Shown here one piece after another: positions 1 to 7,501 of a stretch of DNA of 64,000 nt (position 1 is the stretch's first letter; the number at the start of each line of letters is the position of its first letter). The DNA is taken from NCBI RefSeq assembly GCF_021390325.1, contig NZ_JAJUWU010000008.1:62001-126000 (forward strand), given 5' to 3'. This DNA comes from Jiella avicenniae (GTDB lineage: Bacteria; Pseudomonadota; Alphaproteobacteria; Rhizobiales; Rhizobiaceae). The position numbers and the translations under genes are program-made. The notes under the pieces were generated by a model. The model worked only from the letters and a program-made list of their open reading frames with translations. It ran no database searches and was not told the DNA's origin.

Positions 1-303
1 CCCGTCCAGTTCGGCGACGACGATGGCGCTGCGTTCGGTCGGCGTCGACCACCCCTGACCGAGCTTGCGCGCGGTGTTGATCACCGGGATCACGGCGCCG
101 CGGAGATTCATCATGCCCATCACTTCGGGCGAGGCATGGGGCAGCGGCGTCGACTTCGCCCAGCCGCGGATCTCGCGGATCGAGGTGGTGCGCACGCAGA
201 ACTGCTGGTCGCCGAGATAAAAGGCGATGATCTCGATCGGGGCGTTGTTGATCGGGACCTGGCCTGCCAGGGTCTCAAGAGACGTCGTCAAGGGTCGTTC
301 CAT
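1..303 (-). CDS. cheW: Chemotaxis coupling protein CheW, N-terminal part (cut by window edge)
   Basis: The reverse strand from the ATG at 303 reads open to the window edge and gives 101 residues. The stretch IEIIAFYLGDQQFCVRTTSIREI followed by PLPHASPEVMGMMNLRGAVIPVINTARKLG is the typical CheW beta-barrel core: an N-terminal strand, the regulatory loop, then the N-L-R-G turn. CheW bridges the CheA histidine kinase to chemoreceptor arrays at the inner membrane. The C-terminal third lies outside the window, so neither the full length nor the operon context can be judged. A CheV or a CheW-domain fusion cannot be excluded, because only the first domain is visible. The start is supported by the usual short N-terminal extension before the fold. 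Confidence 0.85.
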   Translation of the reverse strand, partial: MERPLTTSLETLAGQVPINNAPIEIIAFYLGDQQFCVRTTSIREIRGWAKSTPLPHASPEVMGMMNLRGAVIPVINTARKLGQGWSTPTERSAIVVAELDG

Positions 304-587
304 CCGTCGGGTTGTCGAATGCCGGTCCTTACTGCCGCCTCGCGAGGCCGCCGCAGCATGGAGGATCGGCGCGGAGCTTAGCGCGCCATGCTGTCGCTTG
401 GCTGGAGGCTGCGACGGCGGGAGACGGCCCTGCGCCTTGCCGAAGGGAGAACCGGGGATCGGTGGTGGCATGGGTCCGAGCGTTTCGAACTGCGTCTTGG
501 CGAGGCAAAATTCGTCATCGCTTTTGCCCGGGCGCGGGTGCATAAGGGCGTCGTCGATCGATCGAATTTCCCGGGCAACCCGCCACC
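304..587. other. Divergent intergenic region between cheW and the GNAT/C39 gene
   Basis: These 284 bases separate two divergently transcribed genes and should hold both promoters. I find no convincing coding region, RNA gene or strong palindrome. The short open frames here overlap one another on both strands and look like chance frames in GC-rich DNA. Confidence 0.4.
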
Positions 588-1751
588 ATGCGCGCCTCCG
601 GCGTCCCCTCCAGTCAGCCTGAATCGTCTCCCGCCGCCGCGCCGCGTTTCGTCCTGCGTCCGGCGGTCGCCGAGGACGTCGATTCGCTGGTCGCCCTTGA
701 AGAGGCGGTCTTCGTTTCCGACCGGATCACCCGGCGCTCGTTCAAGAGCCTTCTCGGATCATCCAGTGCGCTGATCCTCGTCGCGGAGGATCACGCCGGC
801 GGCGAGCTTCTCGGTTATGCGGCGCTGCTGTTCCGCCGGGGCACGGCTCTCGCGCGGCTCTATTCGATCGCCGTGTCGGCGACGTCGGTCGGCCAGGGCA
901 TCGGCCGGGCGCTGCTCAAGGGCGCCGAAACGGCGGCCTTCGAAAGGGACCGGGTCTGCCTCAGACTCGAGGTCCGCGAGGACAACGAACGGGCGATCAG
1001 ACTCTACCGCCTGGAAGGCTTTCGGCCGATCGGCCGCTATCTCGACTATTATGCCGATCACATGCCGGCGCTCCGCTTCGAAAAGACGCTGCGTGGCGAC
1101 AAGCCGTTCGACACGGGCGTTCCCTATTACGAGCAGACCACCGATTTCACCTGCGGCTCGTGCTGCCTGATGATGGCGATGGCCCGCGACGTCGAGGGTT
1201 TTCAGCTCGACCCTGTGATGGAAATCCGGCTTTGGCGCGAGGCGACGACGATCTTCATGATGTCGGGGCCCGGCGGCTGCGATCCCTTCGGCCTCGCGGT
1301 CACGGCCCACGAATTCGGCCTCGATGCCGCGATCCACGTCTCCCAGGCCGGCGATCTGTTTCTCGAAGGCGTCCGGAGCCTCGAGAAGCAGAAGGTCATG
1401 GCGCTCGCTCAGGAAGACTTTCGCCGACGGGCGGTGCAATACGAGATTCCGACGGTGATCGAACCCTTCACGCTGGACACGCTGCGCGCCCATCTCGGGC
1501 GGGGCGGCACCGCCATCGTTCTCGTCTCGGGCTACCACATGTTCGCCAAGAAGGTGCCGCACTGGGTGCTCGCCCATGGCGACGACGGGCGGCACATCAT
1601 CATCCACGATCCCTGGGTCGCCGACGAGCGGGGCGAATCCATTGCGGACGCGGCCTACCTGCCGCTGCCCTATCAGACCTTCGACAAGATGGCCCGGTTC
1701 GGCAAGGCGAGCCTCAGGGCAGCGGTTTTTCTCTCGCCCCGACGGAGCTGA
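588..1751 (+). CDS. GNAT acetyltransferase fused to a C39-like peptidase domain
   Basis: This is a 387-residue two-domain protein. Residues about 20-168 form a GNAT N-acetyltransferase; the acetyl-CoA loop is SVGQGIGRALLKG at 100-112, and NERAIRLYRLEGF follows. Residues about 178-387 resemble a C39/papain-like peptidase: YYEQTTDFTCGSCC places the putative oxyanion Gln at 183 and the nucleophile Cys at 189, PHWVLAHGDD gives His325, and IIHDPW gives Asp341. All catalytic positions are present, so both domains could be active. The next gene, 9 bases downstream on the same strand, is a RimK-like ATP-grasp ligase. This pairing fits a cassette that ligates, acetylates and trims a peptide or protein; that role is inference and the substrate is unknown. 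There is no signal peptide, so it is probably cytoplasmic. Confidence 0.82.
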   Translation: MRASGVPSSQPESSPAAAPRFVLRPAVAEDVDSLVALEEAVFVSDRITRRSFKSLLGSSSALILVAEDHAGGELLGYAALLFRRGTALARLYSIAVSATSVGQGIGRALLKGAETAAFERDRVCLRLEVREDNERAIRLYRLEGFRPIGRYLDYYADHMPALRFEKTLRGDKPFDTGVPYYEQTTDFTCGSCCLMMAMARDVEGFQLDPVMEIRLWREATTIFMMSGPGGCDPFGLAVTAHEFGLDAAIHVSQAGDLFLEGVRSLEKQKVMALAQEDFRRRAVQYEIPTVIEPFTLDTLRAHLGRGGTAIVLVSGYHMFAKKVPHWVLAHGDDGRHIIIHDPWVADERGESIADAAYLPLPYQTFDKMARFGKASLRAAVFLSPRRS

Positions 1752-1760
1752 CGCGTCTTC

Positions 1761-3215
1761 ATGTCCCAATGGGTCGTCCTCGTCGGCCGCCTGGCCGAAC
1801 TCGACAACAGCGCCACCCCGCACAAGGTGATGACCAGCCGGGACTATCTCGCCCGTCCGGCGCTGTTTCGCGGCCAGCGGCCGAAGATCATCAATCTCTC
1901 CCGCTCCTACGCCTATCAGAGCCGCGGCTACTACGCCTCGCTGCTGGCCGAGGCGCGCGGCCACCGCATCATCCCGTCGGTCGAGACGATGATCGATCTG
2001 TCGGAGAAGAAGCTCTACGAAAACGCCCTGCCGGAACTCGATTCGGTGCTTCGCAAGGCCTGCGACAAGGGCGAGGCGCCGGCCTCTCCGATCCGCGTCT
2101 ATTTCGGCTATTCGGGCGATCACCGGCTGGAGCGCTTCGCCAAGCTGGTCTTCGACTGGTTCCGCGCCCCGGCCCTCGACATTCACCTGGAGCCCCATGC
2201 GGCGACGCCGACGATCCGTCGGATCGGCTTTTCGCCGCTCGGAAAGCTCGACGACGGCGAGATGTCGCGCCTTTATGCCTCGATGGAGCGCTACACCGGG
2301 CGGGAATGGCGGGCGGCCAAGACCAAGACCCCGGCGAAATACACCTTCGCCACGCTCTACGACCCGCGCGAGGAATTGCCGCCGTCTTCCGTCGAGACGC
2401 TGAAGCATTGGGCGCGGGTCGCCGCCCGGCTCGGCGTCGACGTCGAGCCGATCACCCGCAAGGATCTGCCGCGGCTGGCGAATTTCGACGCCCTGTTCAT
2501 CCGCGAGACGACGTCGATCTCCAACCACACCTATCGCTTCGCGCGCCGCGCGATGCAGGAGGGGATGCCGGTCATCGACGACCCGATCTCGATGATCCGC
2601 TGCACCAACAAGGTCTATTTGAACGAGCTGATGGCGGCGAACGCCGTCGCCTGTCCGCCCGGCCTGATGATCGCCGGACGCGAGGATCTCAAGCGCGCCG
2701 CCGACGAACTCGGCTTTCCGATGGTGCTGAAGATCCCGGACGGCTCCTTCTCGCGCGGGGTCAAGAAGGTCGACGATTTCGTCGGGCTCGAAAAGCTCGC
2801 CGGCGCCTGGCTGGAGGACAGCGATCTGCTGATCGCCCAGAAGTTCATGCCGACGAAGTTCGACTGGCGGATCGGCGTTCTGGGCGGCGAACCGCTCTTC
2901 GCCGTCCAGTATCTGATGGCCAAGAGCCACTGGCAGATCATCAATCACGAGACCGGCGGCAGGCCGCTGGAAGGCGGCTTCAAGACCTTCTCCCTCGGCG
3001 AAACGCCGCCGCACGTGCTCGACGCCGGCCTCAGGGCCGCCCGTTGCATCGGCGACGGGCTCTATGGCGTCGACCTGAAGGAGACCGACGACGGCGTCTT
3101 CGTCATCGAGGTCAACGACAATCCCAACCTCGAGCACGGCGTCGAGGACCAGATCGAGAAGGACGAGGTCTGGACCCGGCTGACGCGCTGGTTCGTCGAC
3201 CGGATCGTGCGCTGA
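1761..3215 (+). CDS. RimK-like ATP-grasp ligase
   Basis: This 484-residue protein has a long N-terminal region (about 1-190) of the kind seen before RimK-type ATP-grasp folds. The ATP-grasp core follows: NHTYRFARRAMQEGMPVIDDPISMIRCTNKVYLNELM, then FPMVLKIPDGSFSRGV (ATP-binding lysine strand), and near the C terminus VFVIEVNDNPNLEHGVED (about 447-464), which supplies the metal-binding E-x-N-x-N residues. RimK-family enzymes use ATP to form amide bonds between a carboxylate and an amino acid such as glutamate. At 484 residues it is much longer than classical RimK (about 300). It lies 9 bases after the GNAT/C39 gene and is probably cotranscribed with it, suggesting a joint peptide-modification role. 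The exact amino acid and acceptor cannot be read from the sequence. Confidence 0.85.
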   Translation: MSQWVVLVGRLAELDNSATPHKVMTSRDYLARPALFRGQRPKIINLSRSYAYQSRGYYASLLAEARGHRIIPSVETMIDLSEKKLYENALPELDSVLRKACDKGEAPASPIRVYFGYSGDHRLERFAKLVFDWFRAPALDIHLEPHAATPTIRRIGFSPLGKLDDGEMSRLYASMERYTGREWRAAKTKTPAKYTFATLYDPREELPPSSVETLKHWARVAARLGVDVEPITRKDLPRLANFDALFIRETTSISNHTYRFARRAMQEGMPVIDDPISMIRCTNKVYLNELMAANAVACPPGLMIAGREDLKRAADELGFPMVLKIPDGSFSRGVKKVDDFVGLEKLAGAWLEDSDLLIAQKFMPTKFDWRIGVLGGEPLFAVQYLMAKSHWQIINHETGGRPLEGGFKTFSLGETPPHVLDAGLRAARCIGDGLYGVDLKETDDGVFVIEVNDNPNLEHGVEDQIEKDEVWTRLTRWFVDRIVR

Positions 3216-3287
3216 GGAGGGAGTTCCTCAGGCGCCTGCGGATCGCGGCGTCGCTCGCCCTTCGAAGGTTGCGGTTCCGACGGCCTC

Positions 3288-4973
3288 TCAAAGGTGAGCC
3301 AGATGCTCGCACCGGCCGCGGCTGGCGAAAAATCCGACCGACGTCCATGGCGGGTTGTTCCACGCCGCCGTACGCGAACCGCCACGAGCCCCGTCGGCGT
3401 AGTTGGCGCCCAGCAAAAGCGCCGAGGGCTGACTGACCATCTGCCCGCGCCCCTCGGAATTCTCGCTCCACCCGGTGGTGTAAGATCCACCGAACCCCTT
3501 TCCCCAGGTGTAGTAGCAGCCCGATGACTGGATGATGCCCCAGATCGAGGTGAATTTCTGGTCGGAATTGGTGGACCCGGCGTTGGTCGTTCCGAGCCCC
3601 GTCGTGAAAGGATTGTTGCCGCGTGTCGCGGCCTCCGTGGTGCCGAAGGCCGCCACGACGTAATCGTCGTAGTCGAGCAGTCCCTTGCCCACCGATGCCA
3701 GGAGTTCGACCGCCTCGTACCAGGTGAACGAGCCGTACGTCGCCGTGCCGTCGCCGCCGAAGGCCACGGGGATCTTGGGCGGAGCCGCGCCGGTCGCGAC
3801 GGCCACGCCGGAGCGTGACGAGCCGTACAGGCCCGCGTCGACACCCGTCAGATAGACGTCGCACCAGAAACGTCCTGCGACCAGCGCCATGCCCCGCGGA
3901 TCCGCGCAGGCCGGACGCCATTTGAGATCCCACAGGCTGTAGGGGTTGATTTGCGGGGTGGTGTCGCCGCCGGCGTTGTAGCCTGGCGCATTGCCGCCGG
4001 CGGCGTAGTGAAAGCCGCCGATCTTGCGGCTGTCGGCAGCCGTGAAACCGGCGGGGGCGACGAGGCCCGCATCCGCACGCACCGTCCCGTCCGAGCAGAC
4101 GTAGACCGCGTAGTCGGTTCCGGCCGCAAGGGCCGGCATCTGCACCGATGTCGGGGCGGCGAAGCCATGCACGAAGCCGGCGACCTCGACGTAGCTGCCG
4201 GCCTTCAACTCCAGCGTCCCGCTGCCGGTCCGGGCGAAGGCGACGCTGCCTGCGTCGGCCTTGTGGAACAGGCCGCTCGCGATGGCGCCGATCGAACCCG
4301 TCTTGGGAAAGCTCACCCGCCCGGTCGTCCGGTCGATCGCCAGCGCGTCGTGAAAGGCTGCGCCGTCCGGCGAGACCTTGATGCGAAAATCCTCGTCGCC
4401 ATAGAGCCCCATCAGGGCGCGGGTCGACCAGCCGCTCTGGAAGTTGAAGCCGGCATCCTTGCCCGCGTCCTCCTTGTTGAAGGTGCCGAGGACGCTGCCG
4501 TTGCCGCTGCCCGAGGCGTCGTCGTGGCTGACGAGGAGGGCAGAGGTCTTGATTGCGACCCGGTTGAAATCGTCGGCCGCGGTGTTGACGCCGAGGCGGG
4601 AGAGGGCGCCGCCGGCGAAATCCGTCGGGCCGAGCATCGCCGGTGCCCAACCGTCGCCGTCGTGAACCAGCAGCGCTTCGTCCGCGATGCACCAGGCGCG
4701 CCACCCGGCCTGGGGCTCGAGGAACATCCAGACGCCGTCCTGCCAGACGGCGACGGTTCCGCCGCGTCCCGCCCATTCGCCCGAGGCTTCCGCCGCGACG
4801 ATGTGCCGATCCCCAGCCGAAGGCGCTGCGGGAGGCTCGGTCCGGTCGCGGTCGAGGACGGCGAGATGGACGAGGGCGTCGAGCCGGACCAGCCCGTCGT
4901 TGTGGGTGACGTGCTTCTGGGCCTGGTCGGCGAGGATGTAGGGTAGGGCGAGGCGGTCGGTGGTGTCGGCCAT
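3288..4973 (-). CDS. DUF2793 phage-tail-like protein with a C-type-lectin-like C terminus
   Basis: The 561-residue protein opens with TDRLALPYILADQAQKHVTHNDGLVRLDALVHLAVLDRD, the hallmark of DUF2793, a family known from alphaproteobacterial prophages and gene-transfer-agent-linked genes. The middle (about 120-400) is Gly/Ala-rich and repetitive with short beta-prone segments, as in tail fibres. The C-terminal about 90 residues (WGIIQSSGCYYTWGKG..., then LLLGANYADGARGG and FFASRGRCEHLAHL) resemble the C-type-lectin/formylglycine fold used by variable receptor-binding proteins. No other phage gene, reverse transcriptase or second copy of the 3' end is nearby, so it may be a stray gene-transfer-agent or prophage tail gene, or a domesticated adhesin. 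The preceding 200 bases are AT-rich compared with the surroundings, consistent with acquisition. Confidence 0.75.
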   Translation of the reverse strand: MADTTDRLALPYILADQAQKHVTHNDGLVRLDALVHLAVLDRDRTEPPAAPSAGDRHIVAAEASGEWAGRGGTVAVWQDGVWMFLEPQAGWRAWCIADEALLVHDGDGWAPAMLGPTDFAGGALSRLGVNTAADDFNRVAIKTSALLVSHDDASGSGNGSVLGTFNKEDAGKDAGFNFQSGWSTRALMGLYGDEDFRIKVSPDGAAFHDALAIDRTTGRVSFPKTGSIGAIASGLFHKADAGSVAFARTGSGTLELKAGSYVEVAGFVHGFAAPTSVQMPALAAGTDYAVYVCSDGTVRADAGLVAPAGFTAADSRKIGGFHYAAGGNAPGYNAGGDTTPQINPYSLWDLKWRPACADPRGMALVAGRFWCDVYLTGVDAGLYGSSRSGVAVATGAAPPKIPVAFGGDGTATYGSFTWYEAVELLASVGKGLLDYDDYVVAAFGTTEAATRGNNPFTTGLGTTNAGSTNSDQKFTSIWGIIQSSGCYYTWGKGFGGSYTTGWSENSEGRGQMVSQPSALLLGANYADGARGGSRTAAWNNPPWTSVGFFASRGRCEHLAHL

Positions 4974-5175
4974 GGTCGGATCCTTGTCGTCTTCCCGGCA
5001 AGGATCGCCGAGGAGGAAGGACCCGAAGACAAGTTTTCTCTCAGGACGCGATCAGGAATTGTCTAAAATCCATATAAGTCAAGTAGATGAATTCGTTTTT
5101 TGATGTTTTGCATCAGCCGGGTTATCTGCTTGCAGGCCCGAGATCGGTCTGCAATGCGTCCATGACGGTCGCCGA
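4974..5175. other. AT-rich spacer upstream of the DUF2793 gene
   Basis: About 200 bases, including a stretch near 5030-5130 that is visibly richer in A and T than the rest of the window. It probably holds the promoter of the leftward DUF2793 gene and the end of the leftward lrgB-like transcript. I see no open reading frame with protein-like content. Confidence 0.35.
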
Positions 5176-5898
5176 TCAGCCGAAGAACGACCAGATCAGT
5201 GGCAGGAGGATCGCCGTGGCCAGGGCGTTCAGCCCCATGGCGAGGCCCGAAAAGGCACCCGCGACTTCGCTCTCCTGCAGCGCCTGCGCCGTGCCGATGC
5301 CGTGCGACGCGGTGCCGAGGGCAAAGCCCCGCGCCGCCGGATCGCCGATCTTCATTCGATCGAGAAGGGCCGGGCCCAGCGCCCCGCCGAGAATGCCGGT
5401 GAGGATGACGAAGACCGCGGTCAGCGACGGCAGGCCGCCGAGCTTTTCGGCGATGCCCATGGCGACCGGCGCGGTGACGGATTTCGGAGCCAGCGAAACC
5501 AGGCTGACTTGGTCGAGCCCCATCAGCCAGCCGATGCCGAGCGCCGTCCCCATCGCCGTCATCGAACCGAGCAGGAGGCTGGCGAGGACGGCGACGGCGC
5601 TGCGCCTAACCTTCTCGAACTGCCGGTAGAGCGGGATCGCCAGAGCCACGGTCGCCGGGCCGAGCAGAAAGTGGATGAACTGCGCTCCCTCGAAATAGGT
5701 TTGATAGGGGGTGCCGGTCGCAGCCAGGATGGCGACGAGGCAGACGACGGAGATGAGCACGGGGTTGAGCAGCGCCGGTCGGCCGGCCCGGCCGTAGAGC
5801 CATTGGGCGCCCTGATAGACGACGAGGGTGATCGTCAGCGCGAGGAGCGGGCTCGCCGCGAGATAGACCCAGATGTCGGACAGCGTCTCGGGCATCAT
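5176..5898 (-). CDS. lrgB: LrgB/CidB family membrane protein
   Basis: A 240-residue polytopic membrane protein with about seven hydrophobic segments. LLGPATVALAIPLYRQFEKVRR, then SLAPKSVTAPVAMGIAEKLGG and FALGTASHGIGTAQALQESEVAGAFSGLAMGLNALATA, are the conserved LrgB signatures. LrgB/CidB proteins act with the small LrgA/CidA protein in holin-like control of murein hydrolase release or in transport of small overflow metabolites; which applies here cannot be told. The start codon overlaps the stop of the upstream lrgA-like gene by four bases, so the two are translationally coupled. The length is normal for the family. Confidence 0.9.
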   Translation of the reverse strand: MMPETLSDIWVYLAASPLLALTITLVVYQGAQWLYGRAGRPALLNPVLISVVCLVAILAATGTPYQTYFEGAQFIHFLLGPATVALAIPLYRQFEKVRRSAVAVLASLLLGSMTAMGTALGIGWLMGLDQVSLVSLAPKSVTAPVAMGIAEKLGGLPSLTAVFVILTGILGGALGPALLDRMKIGDPAARGFALGTASHGIGTAQALQESEVAGAFSGLAMGLNALATAILLPLIWSFFG

Positions 5899-6284
5899 CC
5901 TCGCTCTCCTCCGCTCTCCGCCTCGTTCGATCGCGACTGACCGGCGCCGCGCCCCGGTCCGAGGCGGTTCATGACGAAGGCGGTCACGGCGATCGTCACC
6001 AGCGCTGAGCCGACGAGGGCGGCGACGACGGCTCCCGCCTCGTCTTCCAGCCGGGCCGCATGCTGCATGATGCCGACGCCGGCGGGCACGAAGAGCAGCG
6101 AAAGATTGGCGAGCAGCGCGTCGCCGACGACGCCGATGTCTCGCGGGACGCCCTTGCGGATCACCAGAACGGCGAACAGGATCACCATCCCGATTACCGG
6201 TCCGGGCAAGGGCAGGCCGCTCGCGGCCGAGATCGTCTCGCCGGCGAGTTGGCAGAGCAGGATGGCGGTCAGGGCTTGCAGCAT
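5895..6284 (-). CDS. lrgA: LrgA/CidA family holin-like protein
   Basis: A 129-residue small membrane protein. LTAILLCQLAGETISAASGLPLPGPVIGMVILFAVLV is the typical LrgA start, and LSLLFVPAGVGIMQHAARLEDE is the conserved second half. About four hydrophobic helices are expected. The frame is open further upstream to 6455, but that stretch is not family-like, so the ATG at 6284 (MLQALTAI) was chosen. The stop overlaps the lrgB start by four bases. Together the pair forms the usual two-gene holin/antiholin-like operon. The basic tail (RNEAESGGERG) is unremarkable. Confidence 0.88.
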   Translation of the reverse strand: MLQALTAILLCQLAGETISAASGLPLPGPVIGMVILFAVLVIRKGVPRDIGVVGDALLANLSLLFVPAGVGIMQHAARLEDEAGAVVAALVGSALVTIAVTAFVMNRLGPGRGAGQSRSNEAESGGERG

Positions 6285-6450
6285 CGGATCATCGTGGAAG
6301 GAAAGGTCTGGAGGTGACCGGGATGTAGCGGCAGGCTGAACCGCAGCAACGCGCCTTGCCGATTCCACGCCCGGAAGGTCCCGTGCAGCACGACTTGATC
6401 CGGCCTCTCGGCTCGGCTCCCCGACCGTGAATTCGGCGCCACTCGAAAAA

Positions 6451-6473
6451 CACACTTCGACAATGCTTGTGTG
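6451..6473. promoter_or_regulatory. Candidate operator ahead of the toxin-antitoxin pair
   Basis: An imperfect inverted repeat, CACAC-N13-GTGTG, lies 43 bases before the start of the antitoxin-like gene. Many type II antitoxins repress their own promoter by binding such repeats. The arms are only five bases, so this could be chance. Confidence 0.25.
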
Positions 6474-6515
6474 AGTGTGTATCTATCTTGCCGAGACGAT
6501 GAGTGGGAGACTGCC

Positions 6516-6950
6516 ATGAGCAAATATGATCCCTTGGGGATCCATCTCGGCGCCCGAAGCGAAACTCGGATCGCGATGACGTTCCGCGAGATCGAGCACA
6601 TTCTCAATTTTCCGCTCCCCCCCTCCAAGGCCAATCGCGCCTGGTGGAGCAACAACCCGAACAACAACGTCATGACGCATCAGTGGCTGAGGGCGGGCTA
6701 TGCCACCGAGGCGGTCGATATCGCCGCCGAACGGCTGACCTTTCGCCGCATCGATCCTGCGAAGTTCCCGGCGCGGACCACAAGAGCAAAAGACGGTCCG
6801 GGACCCGAGGCCGAGAATGCGGATGCCGGCGCGGCGCCGGGACGAGACCGCATCTTCGGCTGTATGAGCGGCACGCTCACGCTTCTGGACGGCGTGGATC
6901 TGACCGAGCCCGCGGATGCCGAATGGGCCGGAGCGTATGACGAAGCCTGA
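6516..6950 (+). CDS. DUF7662-like protein with a VapB/Phd-type antitoxin tail
   Basis: A 144-residue protein with two parts. Residues 1-79 (SKYDPLGIHL..., MTFREIEHILNFPLPPSKANRAWWSNN, WLRAGYATEAVDIAAERLTFRR) match the small DUF7662-type domain. Residues about 111-137 (DRIFGCMSGTLTLLDGVDLTEPADAEW) resemble the toxin-neutralising tail of VapB/Phd antitoxins, which often read F-G-x-M-x-G-T-x-x-x-x-x-G-V-D-L-T-x-P. A charged linker joins them. The gene overlaps the following PIN-toxin gene by 14 bases, so it is most likely the antitoxin, with the DUF7662 part replacing the usual DNA-binding fold. The start at 6516 is preceded by GGGAG at good spacing; an upstream frame start at 6471 has no such site. 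That it neutralises the toxin is inferred from the tail and the overlap. Confidence 0.7.
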   Translation: MSKYDPLGIHLGARSETRIAMTFREIEHILNFPLPPSKANRAWWSNNPNNNVMTHQWLRAGYATEAVDIAAERLTFRRIDPAKFPARTTRAKDGPGPEAENADAGAAPGRDRIFGCMSGTLTLLDGVDLTEPADAEWAGAYDEA

Positions 6951-7362
6951 ACCGCCGCTGCTTCTCGACACCTGCGCCGTCATCTGGCTCTCCCAAGGCG
7001 TCGGCGTTTCGGCCGCGGCGGAGAATGCGATCGAAGAAGCCCGGAGGTCCGGGAACGGCATCCGGGTTTCGGTGATGACCGCCTGGGAACTCGGGATGCT
7101 GGTGGCGAAGGGCCGGTTGCCGGCCAGCATGCCCGCCGATCGATGGTTCGAGGAATTCGTCCGCGTCGCGGGCGTCACCGTGGAGGCCGTCACGCCGACG
7201 ATCCTCGTCGCCGCGTCGTTTCTGCCGGGATCGGTGCATGGCGACCCGATGGATCGCATCCTGATCGCCAGCGCCCGAGAACGGGGGCTGACGGTCTTGA
7301 CGCGCGACAGAGCCATCCTCGCTTACGGTGCCGCTGGCCACGTTCGTGCGATCGCCTGCTGA
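6937..7362 (+). CDS. vapC: VapC-like PIN-domain toxin
   Basis: A 141-residue PIN-domain protein. The acidic residues of the metal site are all visible: Asp11 in LLLDTCAVIWL, Glu51 in MTAWELGML, Asp103/Asp106 in HGDPMDRILIA, and Asp124 in VLTRDRAIL. VapC toxins are ribonucleases that cut tRNA or rRNA when freed from their antitoxin. The start at 6937 lies inside the end of the preceding antitoxin-like gene, giving translational coupling. An in-frame start 21 bases further up also exists and is less likely. The target RNA cannot be predicted. Confidence 0.87.
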   Translation: MTKPEPPLLLDTCAVIWLSQGVGVSAAAENAIEEARRSGNGIRVSVMTAWELGMLVAKGRLPASMPADRWFEEFVRVAGVTVEAVTPTILVAASFLPGSVHGDPMDRILIASARERGLTVLTRDRAILAYGAAGHVRAIAC

Positions 7363-7501
7363 CGGAAAGGGTCAGATCACATTCGCCGTGTCGTCCGGTT
7401 GCTGCCCGTCCGGTGAAAGTCGGTGACAACGTGCCGATGCTGCACCAAATCGGCTATGGCCTGTGCTACCGCTCGCCGTTGGGCCACCATTTGAAAGTCT
7501 C

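Noticed and set aside
759-3137. A 792-residue frame on the reverse strand across the GNAT/C39 and RimK genes
   Set aside because: It is the antisense shadow of two well-supported genes in GC-rich DNA and shows no domain-like content.
3288-3420. A complete diversity-generating retroelement
   Set aside because: Only the lectin-like 3' end is present; no reverse transcriptase or template repeat lies in the window.
3112-5001. A 629-residue reverse frame overlapping the DUF2793 gene
   Set aside because: Highly Arg-rich and without motifs; the other frame has the DUF2793 signature.
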